Shown here in pieces: positions 19,165 through 30,138 of a stretch of DNA of 64,000 bases (its first letter is position 1; the number at the start of each line of letters is the position of its first letter). The stretch spans positions 4,402,001 through 4,466,000 of the forward strand of contig NZ_CP094357.1 of NCBI RefSeq assembly GCF_014779555.2, read 5' to 3'. Below the pieces are notes generated by a model, which was not told the DNA's origin, made no database searches, and saw only the letters and a list, made by a program, of their open reading frames with translations. Source of the DNA: Lysobacter capsici (lineage in GTDB: Bacteria > Pseudomonadota > Gammaproteobacteria > Xanthomonadales > Xanthomonadaceae). A program made the translations under genes and the position numbers.

Positions 19165-19539
19165 TTACTCAGCCGCGGCTTGCGGACGATCGACCAGCTC
19201 GACGTAGGCCATCGGCGCATTGTCGCCAGCACGGAAACCGCACTTGAGGATGCGCAGGTAACCGCCCGGACGCGACGCGTAGCGCGGGCCGAGTTCGACG
19301 AACAAGGTGCCGACGGCTTCCTTGTCACGCAGGCGCGAGAACGCCAGACGACGATTAGCGACGCCGTCCTTCTTCGCCAGGGTGATGAGCGGCTCGGCGA
19401 CGCGACGCAGCTCCTTGGCCTTCGGCAGGGTGGTGCGGATGAGACCGTGCTTGATCAGCGAGGCGGCCATGTTGGTGAACATGGCGTCGCGGTGGGCACT
19501 GGTGCGGCTGAACTTACGGCCGGATTTCTGATGGCGCAT
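19165..19539 (-). CDS. rplQ: 50S ribosomal protein L17
   Basis: The 124-residue protein begins [17 protein letters not shown] and contains [20 protein letters not shown], both diagnostic of L17, a late-assembling protein near the exit of the 50S tunnel. I chose the ATG at 19539; the frame runs further upstream but carries no L17 sequence. It ends the alpha cluster. The 295-base gap to rpoA is far wider than usual for this operon and is filled with hairpins, so rplQ may be separately processed or attenuated. Confidence 0.97.
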   Translation of the reverse strand: MRHQKSGRKFSRTSAHRDAMFTNMAASLIKHGLIRTTLPKAKELRRVAEPLITLAKKDGVANRRLAFSRLRDKEAVGTLFVELGPRYASRPGGYLRILKCGFRAGDNAPMAYVELVDRPQAAAE

Positions 19540-19723
19540 GACTGTGATTCCTGATGAATGTTGAAACGGTTGGACTTCGCTGTCGCCATCCAGGCGTTGG
19601 AACATTGGACTGCGGGTGGTCCGAACCGATCGGTCCTTGATCGGCGGGTCGCGGAGTTCTGAATCCGTCGACGGGGTGGTGCGTGGTGCTTGTTGTTACG
19701 CGTTTCGGTGTGCTGATGAAGCA

Positions 19724-19821
19724 AGAGCCCACGCTTCGGTTAGCTTCGGCGTGGACTCTCTCGTTCCCCGGCCCTGCGCAGCGCGCAGGGCGTTCGCCCG
19801 GCCGCGCGGCAGTGCCGCGCG
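19724..19821. other. Three successive hairpins between rpoA and rplQ
   Basis: Hairpin one: AGAGCCCACGC (from 19724) with GCGTGGACTCT (to 19759), one mismatch. Hairpin two: GCCCTGCGC and GCGCAGGGC around AGC (19771-19791), perfect. Hairpin three: CGCGCGGC and GCCGCGCG around AGT (19803-19821), perfect. None has a T tract, so they look like RNA processing or stability structures rather than terminators. Confidence 0.6.
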
Positions 19822-19834
19822 AGCTAGGCCGGGC

Positions 19835-20833
19835 TCACCCCATCATTCCGTGCGAGGCGATACCCGCCGGCGGCCAGTTTTCCAGCTTCATGCCGAGCGA
19901 CAGGCCGCGCTGAGCCAGCACTTCCTTGATCTCGGTGAGCGACTTCTTGCCCAGGTTCGGGGTCTTGAGCAGCTCGACTTCGGTCTTCTGGATCAGATCG
20001 CCGACGTAGTAGATGCTCTCGGCCTTGAGGCAGTTGGCCGAACGCACGGTGAGCTCGAGATCGTCGATCGGGCGCAGCAGGATCGGATCGATGCCGCTGG
20101 TGGCCGGCTTCGCCGCACCGCGGTCGCGGTGGGTGAAGTCGCCGAACACCGACAGCTGATCGGTGAGGATGTCGGCGGCGGTGCGCACGGCTTCCTCGGC
20201 GTCGATCGTGCCGTTGGTTTCGATGTCCAGCACCAGCTTGTCGAGGTCGGTGCGCTGCTCGACGCGCGCGGCTTCCACCGCGTAGGCGACGCGACGGACC
20301 GGCGAGAAGCTCGCGTCCAGCATCAGACGACCGATCGCGCGGGTTTCTTCGTCCGGACGACGGCGCGAAGCCGCCGGCTGGTAGCCGAAACCGCGTTCGA
20401 TCTTCAGACGCATGTTGATCGCCGTATCCTTGGTCAGGTGGCAGATCACGTGGTCGGTGTTGAGGATTTCGACGTTGTGGTCGGTCTTGATGTCGCCGGC
20501 GGTGACGATGCCGGGACCCTGCTTGGCCAGCGACAGCGTCGACGCGTCGCCGGTGTGCATGCGGATGGCGACGTCCTTGAGGTTCAGCAGAACCTCCAGC
20601 ACGTCCTCTTCCAGACCTTCGACCGTGGTGTACTCATGCAGCACGCCATCGATTTCGACCTCGGTGATGGCGAAACCCGGGATCGACGACAGCAGCACGC
20701 GCCGCAGCGCGTTGCCCAGCGTATGGCCGTAACCGCGCTCCAGCGGCTCGATCACGACCTTCGCGCGATTGCCGGTGAGGCGTTCGATCTGCGGACCACG
20801 CGGGCGCAGTACCTGATTGGCGGTAACCGTCAT
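19835..20833 (-). CDS. rpoA: DNA-directed RNA polymerase subunit alpha
   Basis: The 332-residue subunit dimerises to start RNA polymerase assembly. The N-terminal domain shows [20 protein letters not shown], followed by [21 protein letters not shown] linker leads to the C-terminal domain (about 250-320) with [20 protein letters not shown] and the helix-hairpin-helix [20 protein letters not shown] that contacts UP elements and activators. Length matches relatives. It lies in the alpha cluster after rpsD (158-base gap) and before rplQ. Confidence 0.98.
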   Translation of the reverse strand: MTVTANQVLRPRGPQIERLTGNRAKVVIEPLERGYGHTLGNALRRVLLSSIPGFAITEVEIDGVLHEYTTVEGLEEDVLEVLLNLKDVAIRMHTGDASTLSLAKQGPGIVTAGDIKTDHNVEILNTDHVICHLTKDTAINMRLKIERGFGYQPAASRRRPDEETRAIGRLMLDASFSPVRRVAYAVEAARVEQRTDLDKLVLDIETNGTIDAEEAVRTAADILTDQLSVFGDFTHRDRGAAKPATSGIDPILLRPIDDLELTVRSANCLKAESIYYVGDLIQKTEVELLKTPNLGKKSLTEIKEVLAQRGLSLGMKLENWPPAGIASHGMMG

Positions 20834-20991
20834 GTTTCGGTGTCTCCAATGACCTCCACCGGGGGGCGGCGGGAGGCTTTAGCTCTTGGAGCCCTCTCTT
20901 AACGAGAGAGCGGCCGGTGCGCATGGCGCACCGACCTGGGTTGCGGGTTCTCCGCCGGATCCTGAGGGACGCCGGCGGGTGCCCTGCACTA

Positions 20992-21621
20992 TTACTTGCT
21001 GTACAACTCGACGATCAGCGCTTCGTTGATGTCGGCCGGCAGGTCCGCACGATCCGGAACCGCCTTGAACACGCCGCTGAACTTCTTGCTGTCCACTTCG
21101 ACCCACGACGGCGACAGGTCCATCTGCGACGACACGGTCAGGGATTCCTGCACGCGAAGCTGCTTCTGGGCGCGCTCGGACAACGCGATCGCGTCGCCGG
21201 CCTTGACCTGGTACGACGGAAGGTTGACCGACTTGCCGTTGACGGTGACGCCGCGGTGCGAGACCAGCTGACGGGCAGCCGGACGAGTCACGGCGAAGCC
21301 CATGCGGTAGACGACGTTGTCCAGACGGGTTTCCAGCAACTGCAGCAGGTTCTCGCCGGTGTTGCCCTTCTTGGTCGAGGCCTTCTTGTAGTAGTTGCGG
21401 AACTGACGCTCCAGCAGACCGTAGATACGCTTGACCTTCTGCTTCTCACGAAGCTGGGTGGCGTAGTCGGACAGCTTGCCCTTGCGGGCGGTGGGGCCGT
21501 GCTGACCGGGCTTCTGCTCCAGTTTGCACTTCGAGTCGAGCGCGCGAGCGGACGACTTCAGACCGAGATCGGCGCCTTCGCGACGGGCGAGCTTACAGGT
21601 GGGGCCAATATAACGAGCCAT
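20992..21621 (-). CDS. rpsD: 30S ribosomal protein S4
   Basis: The 209-residue primary 16S binder starts [20 protein letters not shown] and has the S4 domain [20 protein letters not shown] through [20 protein letters not shown]. In enterobacteria S4 represses the alpha operon by binding the rpsM leader; whether that happens here is inference. It is 14 bases after rpsK. Confidence 0.98.
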   Translation of the reverse strand: MARYIGPTCKLARREGADLGLKSSARALDSKCKLEQKPGQHGPTARKGKLSDYATQLREKQKVKRIYGLLERQFRNYYKKASTKKGNTGENLLQLLETRLDNVVYRMGFAVTRPAARQLVSHRGVTVNGKSVNLPSYQVKAGDAIALSERAQKQLRVQESLTVSSQMDLSPSWVEVDSKKFSGVFKAVPDRADLPADINEALIVELYSK

Positions 21622-21635
21622 TTTTCTTCAGCTCC

Positions 21636-22028
21636 TCAGACGCGACGCTTCTTCGGCGGACGGCACCCGTTGTGCGGGATAGGCGTCACGTCGATGATGT
21701 TGATGATCTTGTAACCGACGTTGTTCAAGGAACGAACGGCGGACTCACGACCCGGACCCGGGCCCTTGATGCGCACTTCCAGCGACTTGACGCCGTAGTC
21801 GAGCGCAGCACGGCCAGCCTTTTCGGCTGCCACCTGGGCGGCGAACGGGGTCGACTTGCGGGAGCCGCGGAAACCCGCGCCGCCCGAGGTCGCCCACGAG
21901 AGCGCGTTGCCCTGGCGGTCGGTGATCGTGATGATGGTGTTGTTGAAAGAAGCGTGGACGTGGGCGATACCGTCGGTGACGATGCGCTTGATCTTCTTCT
22001 TGGTCTTGACTGCTGCCGGCTTGGCCAT
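21636..22028 (-). CDS. rpsK: 30S ribosomal protein S11
   Basis: The 130-residue protein of the 30S platform contains [40 protein letters not shown] and the C-terminal [18 protein letters not shown], a full S11 signature. It is 13 bases behind rpsM and 14 bases ahead of rpsD in the alpha cluster. Confidence 0.98.
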   Translation of the reverse strand: MAKPAAVKTKKKIKRIVTDGIAHVHASFNNTIITITDRQGNALSWATSGGAGFRGSRKSTPFAAQVAAEKAGRAALDYGVKSLEVRIKGPGPGRESAVRSLNNVGYKIINIIDVTPIPHNGCRPPKKRRV

Positions 22029-22041
22029 GGTCTAGGTTCCC

Positions 22042-22398
22042 TTACTTCTTGATGGCCTTGCGCGGACCCTTGCGGGTACGTGCGTTGGTACGCGTGCGCT
22101 GACCACGCAACGGCAAGCCGCGGCGGTGACGCAGGCCGCGGTAGCAGCCCAGGTCCATCAAACGCTTGATCGCAATACCGACCTCGCGACGCAAGTCGCC
22201 TTCGACCACGAACTTGCCGACTTCGGCGCGCAAGCGCTCGACTTCGGGCTCGGACAGGTCACGGATCTTCGTGGTCGAAGTCACACCCGCCGTCTGGCAG
22301 ATCTGCTTCGAACGGGTACGGCCGATGCCGAAAATGCTTTGCAGGCCAACCCAGACATGCTTCTGGGCAGGCAAATTAACGCCCGCAATACGCGCCAT
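22042..22398 (-). CDS. rpsM: 30S ribosomal protein S13
   Basis: The 118-residue protein of the 30S head starts [20 protein letters not shown] and ends in the basic [20 protein letters not shown] tail that reaches P-site tRNA. It opens the alpha cluster. The secY-rpsM gap is 234 bases and contains a good -10 box but no rpmJ, so rpsM may also be transcribed from its own promoter. Confidence 0.98.
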   Translation of the reverse strand: MARIAGVNLPAQKHVWVGLQSIFGIGRTRSKQICQTAGVTSTTKIRDLSEPEVERLRAEVGKFVVEGDLRREVGIAIKRLMDLGCYRGLRHRRGLPLRGQRTRTNARTRKGPRKAIKK

Positions 22399-22459
22399 AA
22401 GGCGATCTCCAACTGATTTGGCGGCCGAGACGGATTAATCCCGGCGGAGTGAACTGGAA

Positions 22460-22488
22460 ATTATATCTAGGTCTCGGGTTAATAGGAA
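22460..22488 (-). promoter_or_regulatory. Candidate promoter for the alpha cluster (rpsM)
   Basis: On the minus strand a perfect TATAAT (22465 to 22460) lies 17 bases after TTCCTA (22488 to 22483), a partial -35. Transcription would start about 55 bases before rpsM. A GGCACCC/GGGTGCC hairpin at 22495-22510 lies just upstream. Confidence 0.5.
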
Positions 22489-22632
22489 GCCCCGCGGCAC
22501 CCGAGGGTGCCACGGAACCACGGCATGGGGAGTGTGCCCATGCTCCGGCGACGAGTCTGAACTGGCTGAACAATGCGATGACCTGCCCTGCCCAGCCCCG
22601 CGCGCTACTCTGGCGCGCAGAACGGTCCTGAC

Positions 22633-24006
22633 TCACCCGCGCGCGAGACCGCCGCGCGAGCCGCCCTTCAAGTTCGCTTTCTTCAACAGGCTCTCGTACT
22701 GATGCGACATCAGATGAGCCTGGATTTGAGCGATGAAATCCATGATCACGACCACCACGATCAACAGCGACGTACCGCCGAAGTAGAACGAGGTGCCGAG
22801 CTGGGTCCGCATGACCTCCGGAAGGAGGCAGACGATTACCAGGTAAATTGCGCCGGCCGCGGTCAAGCGGGTCAGCACGCCGTCAACATAGTCCGCGGTG
22901 GCCTTGCCGGGGCGAATGCCCGGGATCAGCGCGCCCGACTTCTTGAGGTTGTCGGCGGTTTCCTGCGAATTGAACACCAGCGCGGTGTAGAAGAACGCGA
23001 AACCGATGATCAAGCCAGCATACAGGATCATGTGGACCGGCTCACCCGGGCTGAGCCACTGGCTCAGGCGCTGGAGGAAACCGGACACGCCGCTGCCGCT
23101 GTTGCCCTGGGCGAACCAGGTCGCGGCGGTGGCGGGGAACATCACGATGCTGGAGGCGAAGATCGCCGGGATCACGCCCGACATGTTGAGCTTCAACGGC
23201 AGGAACGACGCCTGATTCATGTAGGCGTTGCGACCGCCCTGACGACGCGCGTAGTTGACCGTGATCCGACGCTGGCCGCGTTCGACGAACACCACCAGGT
23301 AGGTGAAGGCCACCACCAGACCGACGACCACGATCGCCACGATCGGGCTCATGTCGCCGTTGCGGATCTGCTCGAACATGTGCAGCACCGCGGCCGGAAG
23401 ACCGGCGACGATACCCGCGAAGATGATCAGCGAAACGCCGTTGCCGACGCCGCGCTCGGTGATCTGCTCGCCCAGCCACATCAGGAACATGGTGCCCGCC
23501 GTCAAGGCGATCACCGCGGTCAGGATGAAGCCCATGCCCGGTGCGTAAACCACCGGCGTGCCGTCAGGCGCCAGGCTCGACTGCAGGCCCGTGGCGATGC
23601 CCCAGGCCTGGAAGATCGCCAGCGGAATCGCACCCATGCGCGACCATTGATTGATCTTGCGACGGCCCGATTCGCCTTCCTTCTGGATGGCTTTCAGGCT
23701 CGGCACGATCTGCACCAGCAGCTGCACGATGATGGACGCCGAGATGTACGGCATCACGTTCAGCGCGAACAGGCTGAAGCGGTGCAGAGCGCCACCGGAG
23801 AACATGTTGAACATGTCCACGATGGTGCCCTGCTTGGTCTCCATGAACTTGACCATCGCTTCCGGGTTGATACCCGGCACCGGGATGTAGCTGCCGATGC
23901 GATAGACGATCAACGCGCCGATGACGAACAGCAAACGCTGACGCAACTCGGTGAACTTACCGAGTCCGCCGCCGATTCCAGCCATTGCGTTGCCGCTGCG
24001 CGCCAT
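22633..24006 (-). CDS. secY: Preprotein translocase subunit SecY
   Basis: The 457-residue membrane channel passes secretory proteins with SecE and SecG. Ten membrane segments are evident. Family landmarks are [20 protein letters not shown] at the N-terminus, the plug region [49 protein letters not shown] in the cytoplasmic ribosome-binding loop, and [16 protein letters not shown]. It ends the spc cluster, seven bases behind rplO. The usual rpmJ (L36) gene does not follow it here. Confidence 0.98.
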   Translation of the reverse strand: MARSGNAMAGIGGGLGKFTELRQRLLFVIGALIVYRIGSYIPVPGINPEAMVKFMETKQGTIVDMFNMFSGGALHRFSLFALNVMPYISASIIVQLLVQIVPSLKAIQKEGESGRRKINQWSRMGAIPLAIFQAWGIATGLQSSLAPDGTPVVYAPGMGFILTAVIALTAGTMFLMWLGEQITERGVGNGVSLIIFAGIVAGLPAAVLHMFEQIRNGDMSPIVAIVVVGLVVAFTYLVVFVERGQRRITVNYARRQGGRNAYMNQASFLPLKLNMSGVIPAIFASSIVMFPATAATWFAQGNSGSGVSGFLQRLSQWLSPGEPVHMILYAGLIIGFAFFYTALVFNSQETADNLKKSGALIPGIRPGKATADYVDGVLTRLTAAGAIYLVIVCLLPEVMRTQLGTSFYFGGTSLLIVVVVIMDFIAQIQAHLMSHQYESLLKKANLKGGSRGGLARG

Positions 24007-24013
24007 TGAGCCC

Positions 24014-24451
24014 TTACTCCTCGACCTTGCCGCCGGCCGCTTCGACCGCGGCCTTCGCGCCGGCCGTGGCCAGCACGCCCTTGAGCACGAACTTCTTGGT
24101 CAGCTCGCCCTTCTTCACGATCTTGGCCTGCTTGGCGTTGCTCGGAACGAGCTTCGCGGCCTTGAGCGCGGCGAAATCGATCTCGCCGGCTTCCAGCTTG
24201 TCCAGCTGATACAGCAGGACTTCGGCCGTGTCGTTCTTCAGCTTGGAGCGGAAGCCGATCTTCGGCAGACGACGCTGCATGGGCATCTGACCGCCTTCGA
24301 AGCCGGCCTTGATCTTGCCCTTGCCCGAACGGGCGAACGAACCCTTGTGGCCGCGGCCCGCGGTCTTGCCCAGGCCGGAACCGATACCGCGACCGACGCG
24401 CTTGCGGTCTTCGCGGGCGCCGTCAGCCGGCTTGAGTGTATTGAGACGCAT
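24014..24451 (-). CDS. rplO: 50S ribosomal protein L15
   Basis: The 145-residue protein starts [20 protein letters not shown] followed by [20 protein letters not shown], the Gly-rich N-terminal arm of L15 that runs through the 23S core. It is ten bases after rpmD and seven before secY. Confidence 0.98.
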   Translation of the reverse strand: MRLNTLKPADGAREDRKRVGRGIGSGLGKTAGRGHKGSFARSGKGKIKAGFEGGQMPMQRRLPKIGFRSKLKNDTAEVLLYQLDKLEAGEIDFAALKAAKLVPSNAKQAKIVKKGELTKKFVLKGVLATAGAKAAVEAAGGKVEE

Positions 24452-24461
24452 GATGTGCTCC

Positions 24462-24668
24462 TTAGCCCTCGACCTGAACCAGGTAGTGGACCGTATTGAT
24501 CAGGCCACGAACCTGCGGGCTGTCTTTCAGCGTCCGCACGTCGTTGAGCTTGTTCAGGCCGAGCGCCTTCACCGACAGGCGGTGACGCGACTGACAGCCA
24601 CGCAGACCCTTGACCAGGCGCACCGTGACGGTGCCGCCTTCGACGGGCTTGTTAGCAGCCTTAGCCAT
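24462..24668 (-). CDS. rpmD: 50S ribosomal protein L30
   Basis: The 68-residue protein contains [20 protein letters not shown] and [20 protein letters not shown], the L30 core, with a short extra N-terminal [12 protein letters not shown]. Its ATG lies inside the end of rpsE (8-base overlap), indicating coupled translation. Confidence 0.96.
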   Translation of the reverse strand: MAKAANKPVEGGTVTVRLVKGLRGCQSRHRLSVKALGLNKLNDVRTLKDSPQVRGLINTVHYLVQVEG

Positions 24669-25200
24669 GGTTGAGATCCTCCACCTTCTTGCCGCGCTTG
24701 GCCGCGATCTTGGCCGGCGAGTGCATGCCGGTCAGACCCTTGAGCGTGGCGCGAACCAGGTTGATCGGGTTACGCGAACCGGTGGCCTTGGCCAGCACGT
24801 TCTTGACGCCGACCGCTTCGAGCACGGCGCGCATCGCGCCGCCGGCGATCACGCCGGTACCTTCCGACGCCGGCTGCATGTACACATGCGCCGCGCCATG
24901 GCCCGACTTCACGGCATGCCACAAGGTGCCGCCGTTGAGGTCCACGTTGTTCATCGCCTTGCGGGCGTATTCCATCGACTTCTGGATCGCGACCGGCACT
25001 TCGCGCGCCTTGCCGTAGCCGAAGCCGACCTTGCCGTTGCCGTCACCGACCACCGTCAACGCGGTGAAGGTGAACTGGCGACCGCCCTTGACGGTCTTGC
25101 TGACGCGATTGACCGCGATCAGCTTTTCGATCATGCCGTCGTCGATCTCTTCGCGGTTGCGATCACGGTCGCGGCCCCGCGGGGCTCTATCGTCTGCCAT
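24661..25200 (-). CDS. rpsE: 30S ribosomal protein S5
   Basis: The 179-residue protein guards decoding accuracy. The double-stranded-RNA-like N domain has [20 protein letters not shown] and [20 protein letters not shown], and the C domain [20 protein letters not shown]. An Arg/Asp-rich N-terminal extension ([16 protein letters not shown]) precedes it. The ATG at 25200 is chosen; the frame upstream has no S5 sequence. The gap to rplR is 201 bases, unusually wide, and the end overlaps rpmD. Confidence 0.97.
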   Translation of the reverse strand: MADDRAPRGRDRDRNREEIDDGMIEKLIAVNRVSKTVKGGRQFTFTALTVVGDGNGKVGFGYGKAREVPVAIQKSMEYARKAMNNVDLNGGTLWHAVKSGHGAAHVYMQPASEGTGVIAGGAMRAVLEAVGVKNVLAKATGSRNPINLVRATLKGLTGMHSPAKIAAKRGKKVEDLNHG

Positions 25201-25341
25201 TTCGGTGTCTCGTTGATTAATGGGATTTGCGGCGTGGCCGCTTATGATTGTGAAGTGGTTCGGGTGCCTCGCCAGGGCGGGAATCCGCCAGAGCGCCCGG
25301 CACAAGCCCGTGTCGGCGGGTGAAACTGTCCGGTGCGAAAG

Positions 25342-25363
25342 GCGTGGAGACGAATCTCCACGC
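25342..25363 (-). other. Perfect 9-bp hairpin with TTCG loop between rplR and rpsE
   Basis: On the minus strand GCGTGGAGA pairs with TCTCCACGC around TTCG, followed by CTTTC. A second small palindrome (ATACGGCAAGCCGTAT, 25387-25402) covers the rplR stop. The T tract is too weak for a confident terminator, so it may be a partial attenuator or a stability element within the spc cluster. Confidence 0.6.
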
Positions 25364-25401
25364 TTTCAAGCCTGATATCAGTCTAAATACGGCAAGCCGT
25401 A

Positions 25402-25755
25402 TTAGAACTGCAGACCGCCTTCACGCGCGGCATCGGCCAGCGCCTTGATACGGCCGTGGTAGCGGTAGCCCGAGCGGTCGAACGCGACCTTCTCGATGCC
25501 CGCGGCCTTGGCGCGCTCGGCGATCATCTTGCCGACCTTGACGGCGGCTTCGGCGTTCTTGCCGTTCTTCAGGCCTTCCTTGACGTCGGCCTGCACGGTC
25601 GAGGCCGAAGCCAGGACCTTGGAGCCGTCGGCGGTGAAGACCTGGGCGTACAGGTGCTGACCGGTGCGCAGCACGGTCAGACGGGCGACGCCGAGGTTGC
25701 GGATGTGCGACCGGGTCGACTTGGCGCGGCGCAGACGAGCGATGTTCTTGTTCAT
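25402..25755 (-). CDS. rplR: 50S ribosomal protein L18
   Basis: The 117-residue 5S rRNA-binding protein shows [40 protein letters not shown] and the C-terminal [20 protein letters not shown]. It is 66 bases after rplF and separated from rpsE by a hairpin-bearing gap. Confidence 0.98.
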   Translation of the reverse strand: MNKNIARLRRAKSTRSHIRNLGVARLTVLRTGQHLYAQVFTADGSKVLASASTVQADVKEGLKNGKNAEAAVKVGKMIAERAKAAGIEKVAFDRSGYRYHGRIKALADAAREGGLQF

Positions 25756-25821
25756 GTTCTGATCTCCGAAAGCTGAAGGCTTGGTGTCGTGGGAGCCGGT
25801 GCGGGACCGGCGCCCTACCCG

Positions 25822-26349
25822 TTAGGCCTTCTTGGCTTCCTTGCGGATGATGACTTCGCCGGCGTACTTCACACCCTTGCCCTTGTAGGGCTCCGGCGGA
25901 CGGAAACCGCGGATCTTGGCGGCAACTTCACCGACGCGCTGCTTGTCCGCGCCCTGGACCAGGATTTCGGTCTGGGTGGGGGTGGCGATGGTGATGCCTT
26001 CGGGGGCCTTGAACAGGACCGGATGGGAGAAACCCAGGGCCAGGTTCAGGTCCGCGCCCTGCATCGAGGCGCGGTAACCGACGCCGACCAGCTCGAGCTT
26101 GCGCTCGAAGCCTTCGGACACGCCCTTCACCATGTTGGCGAGGATCGCGCGCAGGGTGCCGGTCAGCGGGATCAGCGCCGCGTCTTCGGTGGTGAACAGC
26201 GCTTCGCCGTTCTCGACCTTGAGGCTGATGGCGGCCGGCTTACCGATCGACAGGGTGCCCTTCGGGCCCTTGGCGGCGATCGAATCGGCCTGGATGTTGA
26301 GTTCGACGCCCTTCGGGAGAGCGATCGGCTTCTTGGCAACTCGGGACAT
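25822..26349 (-). CDS. rplF: 50S ribosomal protein L6
   Basis: The 175-residue protein starts [20 protein letters not shown] and holds two related L6 domains, with the second marked by [20 protein letters not shown] and the conserved end [16 protein letters not shown]. It sits near the factor-binding centre of the 50S subunit. It is 14 bases after rpsH. Confidence 0.98.
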   Translation of the reverse strand: MSRVAKKPIALPKGVELNIQADSIAAKGPKGTLSIGKPAAISLKVENGEALFTTEDAALIPLTGTLRAILANMVKGVSEGFERKLELVGVGYRASMQGADLNLALGFSHPVLFKAPEGITIATPTQTEILVQGADKQRVGEVAAKIRGFRPPEPYKGKGVKYAGEVIIRKEAKKA

Positions 26350-26363
26350 GGTCGTTTACTCCC

Positions 26364-26762
26364 TTAAGCCACGAAGCACAGGACTTCACCGCCGACGCCC
26401 TGCTGGCGCGCCTGCGCATCGGTCATGATGCCCTTGGAGGTGGAGATGATCGCGATACCCAGGCCGCCGAGGACCTTCGGGATCGCGTCCTTGCCGCGGT
26501 ACTGACGCAGGCCCGAGCGGGAGTAGCGCTGCAGGCGCTCGATCACCGGCTTGCCTTCGTAGTACTTCAGCGAAATTTCGAGTTCGGACTTGCCCGGACC
26601 GATTTCGGTCACGCGCGAATCCAGGATGTAACCCTCGTCCTTCAACACGGCGGCGATCGCCACCTTGATCTTGGAAGCGGGCATTTTCACCGTCTGCTTG
26701 CGCACAGCGGCCGCATTCTTGATGCGGACCAGCATGTCGGCGATGGGATCAGTCATGCTCAT
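26364..26762 (-). CDS. rpsH: 30S ribosomal protein S8
   Basis: The 132-residue 16S central-domain binder starts [17 protein letters not shown] and ends with [20 protein letters not shown]. In enterobacteria S8 is the autogenous repressor of the spc operon, binding near rplE; that role is inference here. It is 145 bases after rpsN, a gap holding a strong GC hairpin. Confidence 0.98.
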   Translation of the reverse strand: MSMTDPIADMLVRIKNAAAVRKQTVKMPASKIKVAIAAVLKDEGYILDSRVTEIGPGKSELEISLKYYEGKPVIERLQRYSRSGLRQYRGKDAIPKVLGGLGIAIISTSKGIMTDAQARQQGVGGEVLCFVA

Positions 26763-26848
26763 TGTGAGTCACCTATGAGTAGCACCGATATCCGCGGGAT
26801 TGCGAATTTCAGTAGTAATTACAACGGGTTACTGCTTCTTCAATAACG

Positions 26849-26874
26849 CCGCCGCGGCCCGAGGGCCGCGGCGG
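26849..26874. other. Perfect 12-bp GC hairpin between rpsN and rpsH
   Basis: CCGCCGCGGCCC and GGGCCGCGGCGG pair almost without a loop. No T tract follows on the minus strand (GTTATTGAAG), so it is unlikely to be a terminator. It lies inside the spc cluster in a 145-base gap where relatives usually have a few bases. Confidence 0.65.
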
Positions 26875-26907
26875 TTGAACCGGGTAGCCGGCTATCGTAC
26901 CAGAGAT

Positions 26908-27213
26908 TTACCAGCTTGCCTTACGCAGGCCCGGCACATCGCCGCGCATGGTGGCTTCGCGCAGCTTGTTGCGGCCCAGGCCGAACTTGCTGTAGACGCC
27001 ACGCGAACGACCGGTCAGGACGCAGCGGTTGCGCTGGCGGCTCGGCGAGGAGTCGCGCGGCAGCTTCTGCAGCTTGATGACCGCCTCGGCCTTCTCTTCG
27101 TACGACGAGTTGTCGCTGGAGATGATCTTCTTGAGCGCATCACGCTTGCCGGCGTACTTCTTCGCCAGCTTGGTCCGCTTGATGTCGCGGTTGATCATGG
27201 AAGTCTTAGCCAT
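26908..27213 (-). CDS. rpsN: 30S ribosomal protein S14
   Basis: The 101-residue protein is the long form without the zinc-binding CxxC pairs: it has only one Cys ([20 protein letters not shown]). [20 protein letters not shown] opens it, and [18 protein letters not shown] closes it. It is 15 bases after rplE. Confidence 0.98.
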   Translation of the reverse strand: MAKTSMINRDIKRTKLAKKYAGKRDALKKIISSDNSSYEEKAEAVIKLQKLPRDSSPSRQRNRCVLTGRSRGVYSKFGLGRNKLREATMRGDVPGLRKASW

Positions 27214-27228
27214 TGTTCAATCCTAGAC

Positions 27229-27771
27229 TCAGTTACGGAACGGGAAGCGGAAGGCTTCGAGCAGGGCCTTGGCCTCGGCGTCGGTCTTCGCGGTCGTGGT
27301 GATCGCGATGTCCATGCCGCGCAGCGCGTCGACCTGGTCGAAATCGATTTCCGGGAAGATGATCTGTTCCTTGACGCCCATGTTGTAGTTGCCGCGGCCG
27401 TCGAACGAACGGCCGGAGACACCACGGAAGTCGCGCACGCGCGGCAACGAGATGTTTACCAGGCGGTCGAGGAACTCGTACATCTTGGCGCGGCGCAGGG
27501 TGACCTTGGCGCCGATCGGCCAGCCGTCGCGGATCTTGAACGAAGCCACCGACACGCGGGACTTGGTCACGATCGGCTTCTGGCCGGCGATCTTGGTCAT
27601 GTCCGCAACGGCATTTTCCAGGATCTTCTTGTTGGTGGCCGCTTCGCCCACGCCCATGTTCAGGGTGATCTTGACGAGGCGCGGCACTTCCATCGGGTTC
27701 TTGTAGCCGAACTTCTCAGTCAGCACCGGAACCACTTCTTTCTTGTAGAACTCTTCCAGACGGGTGGTCAT
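27229..27771 (-). CDS. rplE: 50S ribosomal protein L5
   Basis: The 180-residue 5S rRNA-binding protein contains [40 protein letters not shown] and [20 protein letters not shown]. It contacts P-site tRNA and helps form the central protuberance. It is 11 bases after rplX. Confidence 0.98.
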   Translation of the reverse strand: MTTRLEEFYKKEVVPVLTEKFGYKNPMEVPRLVKITLNMGVGEAATNKKILENAVADMTKIAGQKPIVTKSRVSVASFKIRDGWPIGAKVTLRRAKMYEFLDRLVNISLPRVRDFRGVSGRSFDGRGNYNMGVKEQIIFPEIDFDQVDALRGMDIAITTTAKTDAEAKALLEAFRFPFRN

Positions 27772-27782
27772 TTCAGCATTCC

Positions 27783-28097
27783 TCAGGCGTCAACCGCCTC
27801 ACCACTGGAGCGGAACACACGCAGTTTGCGTCCATCCTCCAGTACCTTGAAACCGATGCGCTCGCCCTTGCCGGAGGCCGGGTTGAACAGCATGACGTTG
27901 GAAATGTGAATCGGCGCTTCGCGCTCGATCACGCCGCCCGGCTGGTTGGCCTGCGGATTCGGCTTGGTGTGGCGCTTGATGATGTTGATGTTCGACACGA
28001 CGACCTTGTCGCCGAGCACGCGCACCACATCGCCCTTCTTGCCCTTGTCCTTGCCGGCAGTGACGATCACTTGATCGCCCTTCTTGATACGGTTCAT
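27783..28097 (-). CDS. rplX: 50S ribosomal protein L24
   Basis: The 104-residue KOW-domain protein starts [20 protein letters not shown] and has [20 protein letters not shown] in the middle. It starts 50S assembly near the tunnel exit. It is 16 bases after rplN. Confidence 0.98.
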   Translation of the reverse strand: MNRIKKGDQVIVTAGKDKGKKGDVVRVLGDKVVVSNINIIKRHTKPNPQANQPGGVIEREAPIHISNVMLFNPASGKGERIGFKVLEDGRKLRVFRSSGEAVDA

Positions 28098-28113
28098 GGT
28101 CTAGTTCCTCCGC

Positions 28114-28482
28114 TCAGAGCACTTCAGGCGCGAGCGAGACGATCTTCATGAACTTCTCCGAGCGAAGCTCGCGAGTCACGGGTCCGAAGATACGGGTGCC
28201 GATCGGCTCATGCTTGTTGTTGAGCAACACCGCGGCGTTGCCATCGAAGCGGATCAGCGAGCCGTCCGGACGGCGCACACCCTTGCGGGTGCGAACCACG
28301 ACGGCGTCATAGACGTCGCCCTTCTTGACCTTGCCACGCGGGATCGCGTCTTTCACGGTGACCTTGATGATGTCGCCAATGTGCGCGTAACGGCGCTTGG
28401 AGCCGCCGAGCACCTTGATGCACATCACTTCCTTCGCACCGGAGTTGTCGGCCACGCCGAGGTAGCTTTGCATCTGGATCAT
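28114..28482 (-). CDS. rplN: 50S ribosomal protein L14
   Basis: The 122-residue protein starts [20 protein letters not shown] and contains [20 protein letters not shown] and the end [11 protein letters not shown], all diagnostic of L14 at the subunit interface. It opens the spc group, 14 bases after rpsQ, so here the S10 and spc groups are continuous. Confidence 0.98.
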   Translation of the reverse strand: MIQMQSYLGVADNSGAKEVMCIKVLGGSKRRYAHIGDIIKVTVKDAIPRGKVKKGDVYDAVVVRTRKGVRRPDGSLIRFDGNAAVLLNNKHEPIGTRIFGPVTRELRSEKFMKIVSLAPEVL

Positions 28483-28496
28483 GGTTCAGCCTCCTC

Positions 28497-28766
28497 TTAA
28501 ATGGCCGCGCGGCTGACGATTTCAACCACGCTCCAGTTCTTGGTCTTGGACATCGGAGCAATTTCCTTCACCCGCACGATGTCGCCTTCTTTGCAGGCGT
28601 TGTCGGCGTCGTGGGCGTGGAGCTTGGTCGAGCGACGGATGTACTTGCCGTACAGCGCGTGCTTGACCTGGCGCTCGACGAGCACGGTGACGGTCTTGTC
28701 CATCTTGTTGCTGACGACCCGGCCTTCAACCGTGCGCAGCGCCTTGTCTGTATTGTTGTCGGTCAT
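28497..28766 (-). CDS. rpsQ: 30S ribosomal protein S17
   Basis: The 89-residue protein has [20 protein letters not shown] and [19 protein letters not shown], the OB-fold pattern of S17, an early 16S binder. It is nine bases after rpmC and ends the S10 group. Confidence 0.97.
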   Translation of the reverse strand: MTDNNTDKALRTVEGRVVSNKMDKTVTVLVERQVKHALYGKYIRRSTKLHAHDADNACKEGDIVRVKEIAPMSKTKNWSVVEIVSRAAI

Positions 28767-28775
28767 GGCGGGTCC

Positions 28776-28961
28776 TTACTTCTTCTCGCCCAGCAGCATG
28801 TTCACGCGAGCAATCTCGCGCTTCACACGGCGGGCTTCATGGGTCTTTGCGAGCTGCCCGGTGGCCTTCTGCATGCGCAGAGCGAAGCTCTCCTTGTGCA
28901 GGTCGACCAGGTGGGCCTTGAGCTCGTCCGCCGACTTCTGGCGCAGTTGCTTGAGTTCCAT
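28776..28961 (-). CDS. rpmC: 50S ribosomal protein L29
   Basis: The 61-residue two-helix protein reads [20 protein letters not shown] and then [20 protein letters not shown], as in L29 near the tunnel exit. Its ATG shares one base with the rplP stop (TAATG), a usual coupling arrangement. Confidence 0.97.
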   Translation of the reverse strand: MELKQLRQKSADELKAHLVDLHKESFALRMQKATGQLAKTHEARRVKREIARVNMLLGEKK

Positions 28962-29374
28962 TAGCGCACCGTCCGGGTAACGAAAGTGGTGGTCACCGAG
29001 AGCTTGGCGGCGGCCAGGCGGAACGCTTCACGCGCCACGTCTTCGGCCACGCCTTCGATCTCGTAAATCATGCGACCGGGCTGGATCTGGGCGACCCAGT
29101 ACTCGACGTTGCCCTTACCGGAGCCCATTCGGACTTCGATCGGCTTCTTGGTGATCGGCTTGTCCGGGAACACGCGGATCCACATCTTGCCGCCGCGCTT
29201 GACGTAGCGGCTGATCGAGCGGCGGGCCGCCTCGATCTGGCGCGCGGTCAGCTGACCGTGCGCGGTCGCCTTGAGGCCGTATTCGCCGAAGCTAACGGCA
29301 TTGCCGCTCCAGCTCAGGCCATCATTGCGGCCCTTGTGCACCTTGCGGTACTTGGTTCGCTTGGGTTGCAACAT
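28961..29374 (-). CDS. rplP: 50S ribosomal protein L16
   Basis: The 137-residue protein starts [20 protein letters not shown] and has [20 protein letters not shown] and [20 protein letters not shown], the L16 core near the A site. The Arg in the conserved region hydroxylated by RoxA-type oxygenases in other gammaproteobacteria falls in the PITKKP/RMGSGKG area. It is six bases after rpsC. Confidence 0.98.
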   Translation of the reverse strand: MLQPKRTKYRKVHKGRNDGLSWSGNAVSFGEYGLKATAHGQLTARQIEAARRSISRYVKRGGKMWIRVFPDKPITKKPIEVRMGSGKGNVEYWVAQIQPGRMIYEIEGVAEDVAREAFRLAAAKLSVTTTFVTRTVR

Positions 29375-29380
29375 GATGGA

Positions 29381-30124
<744 letters not shown>

Positions 30125-30138
30125 TGTCTGACTCCGCC

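Noticed and set aside
22399-22632. Hidden rpmJ gene after secY
   Set aside because: I read the minus strand of the gap for an MKVRAS-type start and the L36 Cys/His pattern and found none.
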